Shown: one piece after another, positions 63,263 through 64,000 of the stretch | How positions within the stretch are numbered: position 1 is the stretch's first letter | Layout of the letters: every line of letters starts with the position of its first letter | Assembly: GCA_027067855.1 (NCBI GenBank) | Contig: JAMOUX010000036.1 | Coordinates: forward strand, 1 to 64,000 | Direction of reading: 5' to 3' | Origin: Candidatus Fermentibacteraceae bacterium | GTDB taxonomy: Bacteria > Fermentibacterota > Fermentibacteria > Fermentibacterales > JCC-6 | Length of the DNA stretch: 64,000 nt | Notes under the pieces: generated by a model | The model's input: the letters and a program-made list of their open reading frames with translations, nothing else | Told to the model about the DNA's origin: nothing | Database searches by the model: none | Program-made: the position numbers and the translations under genes

Positions 63263-64000
63263 TCACCTCTCCTTGCTTCTCAGAACGAGCGACTTCTCGC
63301 CCAAGTATTCCAGGCCCCGTGAGAACAGGGCGCCTATCAGGGCTACCACGATTATGCCCGCAATCATTATGTCGTACCTGGAAAGCTGGTACGAATAACG
63401 AATGAGATAACCTATGCCGGAATTCGTGCCGGGAAGCATCTCGGCGGCTATTATCACCATCCAGCACCTGCCTATACCCATTCTCAAACCATGGAAGATG
63501 TCCGGCAGCGCGGAAGGTATGATCACGTGTCTGAACGTGAAAAACCTCCCGGCTCCCAGGATATCGGCGACTTCCAGGTAGATCTTCCTGACGCTCCTGA
63601 CTCCCTGCATGGTCCCGAGGATTATGGGGAACACACCTCCCCAGAAGAGGATGAAGATCATTCCAAGCTGCAACTCGTTAAGAATGGACCTCCTGTACAC
63701 CAGGTAGTCCAGGCCAAGCAACCGGGTAAAGGTCTTCGCTTTGAATATCACGATGGACAGGGGAAGCAGGGCAATGGCGGAGAGCGGCCGCGCCATCTCC
63801 ACCATGAGGGTGAGAAAGTTCCTGGCATGTTTCGAATAACCCATGAACAAGCCCGTGGGTATACCTACCGCGACGGCCGCCATGAATCCCACTACGACCC
63901 TTACCAGGCTGACCTCCACGTTCCAGGCCAGGGATCCTACCGAAAGGAGTTCCTCGCCGGGATGGAGCAGGATGTTCAATACCTTTCCCGGGGAAGGAAG
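63263..64000 (-). CDS. ABC importer permease, SsuC/TauC type (5' end beyond window)
   Basis: The gene is cut by the right edge; 245 codons are visible. The frame is open to base 64000 and opens with LPSPGKVLNILLHPGEELLS, a typical near-N-terminal segment of SsuC/TauC permeases (LPSPxxV). About five membrane helices follow. The coupling loop region (EVADILGAGRFFTFRHVIIP and SALPDIFHGLRMGIGRCWMV) contacts the ATPase encoded downstream. Probably only 30-50 residues are missing. Confidence 0.9.
   Translation of the reverse strand, partial: LPSPGKVLNILLHPGEELLSVGSLAWNVEVSLVRVVVGFMAAVAVGIPTGLFMGYSKHARNFLTLMVEMARPLSAIALLPLSIVIFKAKTFTRLLGLDYLVYRRSILNELQLGMIFILFWGGVFPIILGTMQGVRSVRKIYLEVADILGAGRFFTFRHVIIPSALPDIFHGLRMGIGRCWMVIIAAEMLPGTNSGIGYLIRYSYQLSRYDIMIAGIIVVALIGALFSRGLEYLGEKSLVLRSKER

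Overview
The window is about 64 kb of protein-dense bacterial chromosome, moderately GC-rich. I see no rRNA, tRNA, CRISPR array, insertion sequence or prophage. The cell is diderm: the window holds an Mla/MCE lipid-transport operon, many lipoproteins, a TonB-type C-terminus and a class A penicillin-binding protein. Phenylalanyl-tRNA synthetase is of the short archaeal/eukaryotic type, PyrD/PyrK are of the NAD-linked 1B type, and many genes start with TTG or GTG. Abundant TPR/PEGA proteins and a lipoprotein with a YYNTFYN-like start suggest a poorly cultured lineage near the FCB group (Fermentibacteria-like, for example). That placement is an inference; no marker here proves it.

Layout. (1) 1-19.7 kb, minus strand: a secreted protein cut by the window edge, uvrB, pheT, pheS, a secreted caspase-like protease, a hypothetical protein, a Xer recombinase, a protein with three ribosomal L7/L12-like modules and a LysM protein. 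Upstream of these lie a lectin-like lipoprotein, lon, hsp20 and a TPR-TM-PEGA-TonB membrane protein, then recG. (2) 19.8-26.3 kb: a TPR protein, panE, ytxH-like, secA, an exported TPR protein with no ordinary start codon, and a small envelope protein. (3) 26.4-35.8 kb: one long minus-strand operon holding a four-repeat GYF_2-like membrane protein, thymidine phosphorylase, a PilB/GspE ATPase, a lipoprotein, PBP1A, a TPR protein and a YbhN-type membrane protein. (4) 36-43 kb: class II aldolase, pyrC, a TPR lipoprotein, pyrK, pyrD, an RlpA-like lipoprotein and pyrF. (5) 43-49 kb: ktrB-ktrA, a protein of unknown family with lepB, then mscS and radC. (6) 49-55 kb: alr, an MBL-fold hydrolase, a NamZ-like muramidase and a metallophosphoesterase, divergent from a DUF362 ferredoxin-domain protein and an EamA transporter. 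(7) 55-64 kb: msrB-msrA fusion, htpG, an alkaline-phosphatase-superfamily protein, the mlaE-mlaF-mlaD-lipoprotein operon and the start of a nitrate/sulfonate-type ABC importer.

Genes are packed tightly. Neighbours very often share ATGA, GTGA, TTGA or TGATG stop/start overlaps, which I used to fix many starts. Envelope biogenesis recurs throughout and is mixed with housekeeping genes (pyrimidine synthesis, tRNA charging, DNA repair, proteostasis).

The parts most worth following up are the exported caspase with a dockerin/EF-hand loop and zinc ribbon, translationally coupled to archaeal-type PheRS; the triple L7/L12-like protein; the GYF_2-like repeat protein; a probable leaderless alr transcript; and a gene that appears to need a CTG start.
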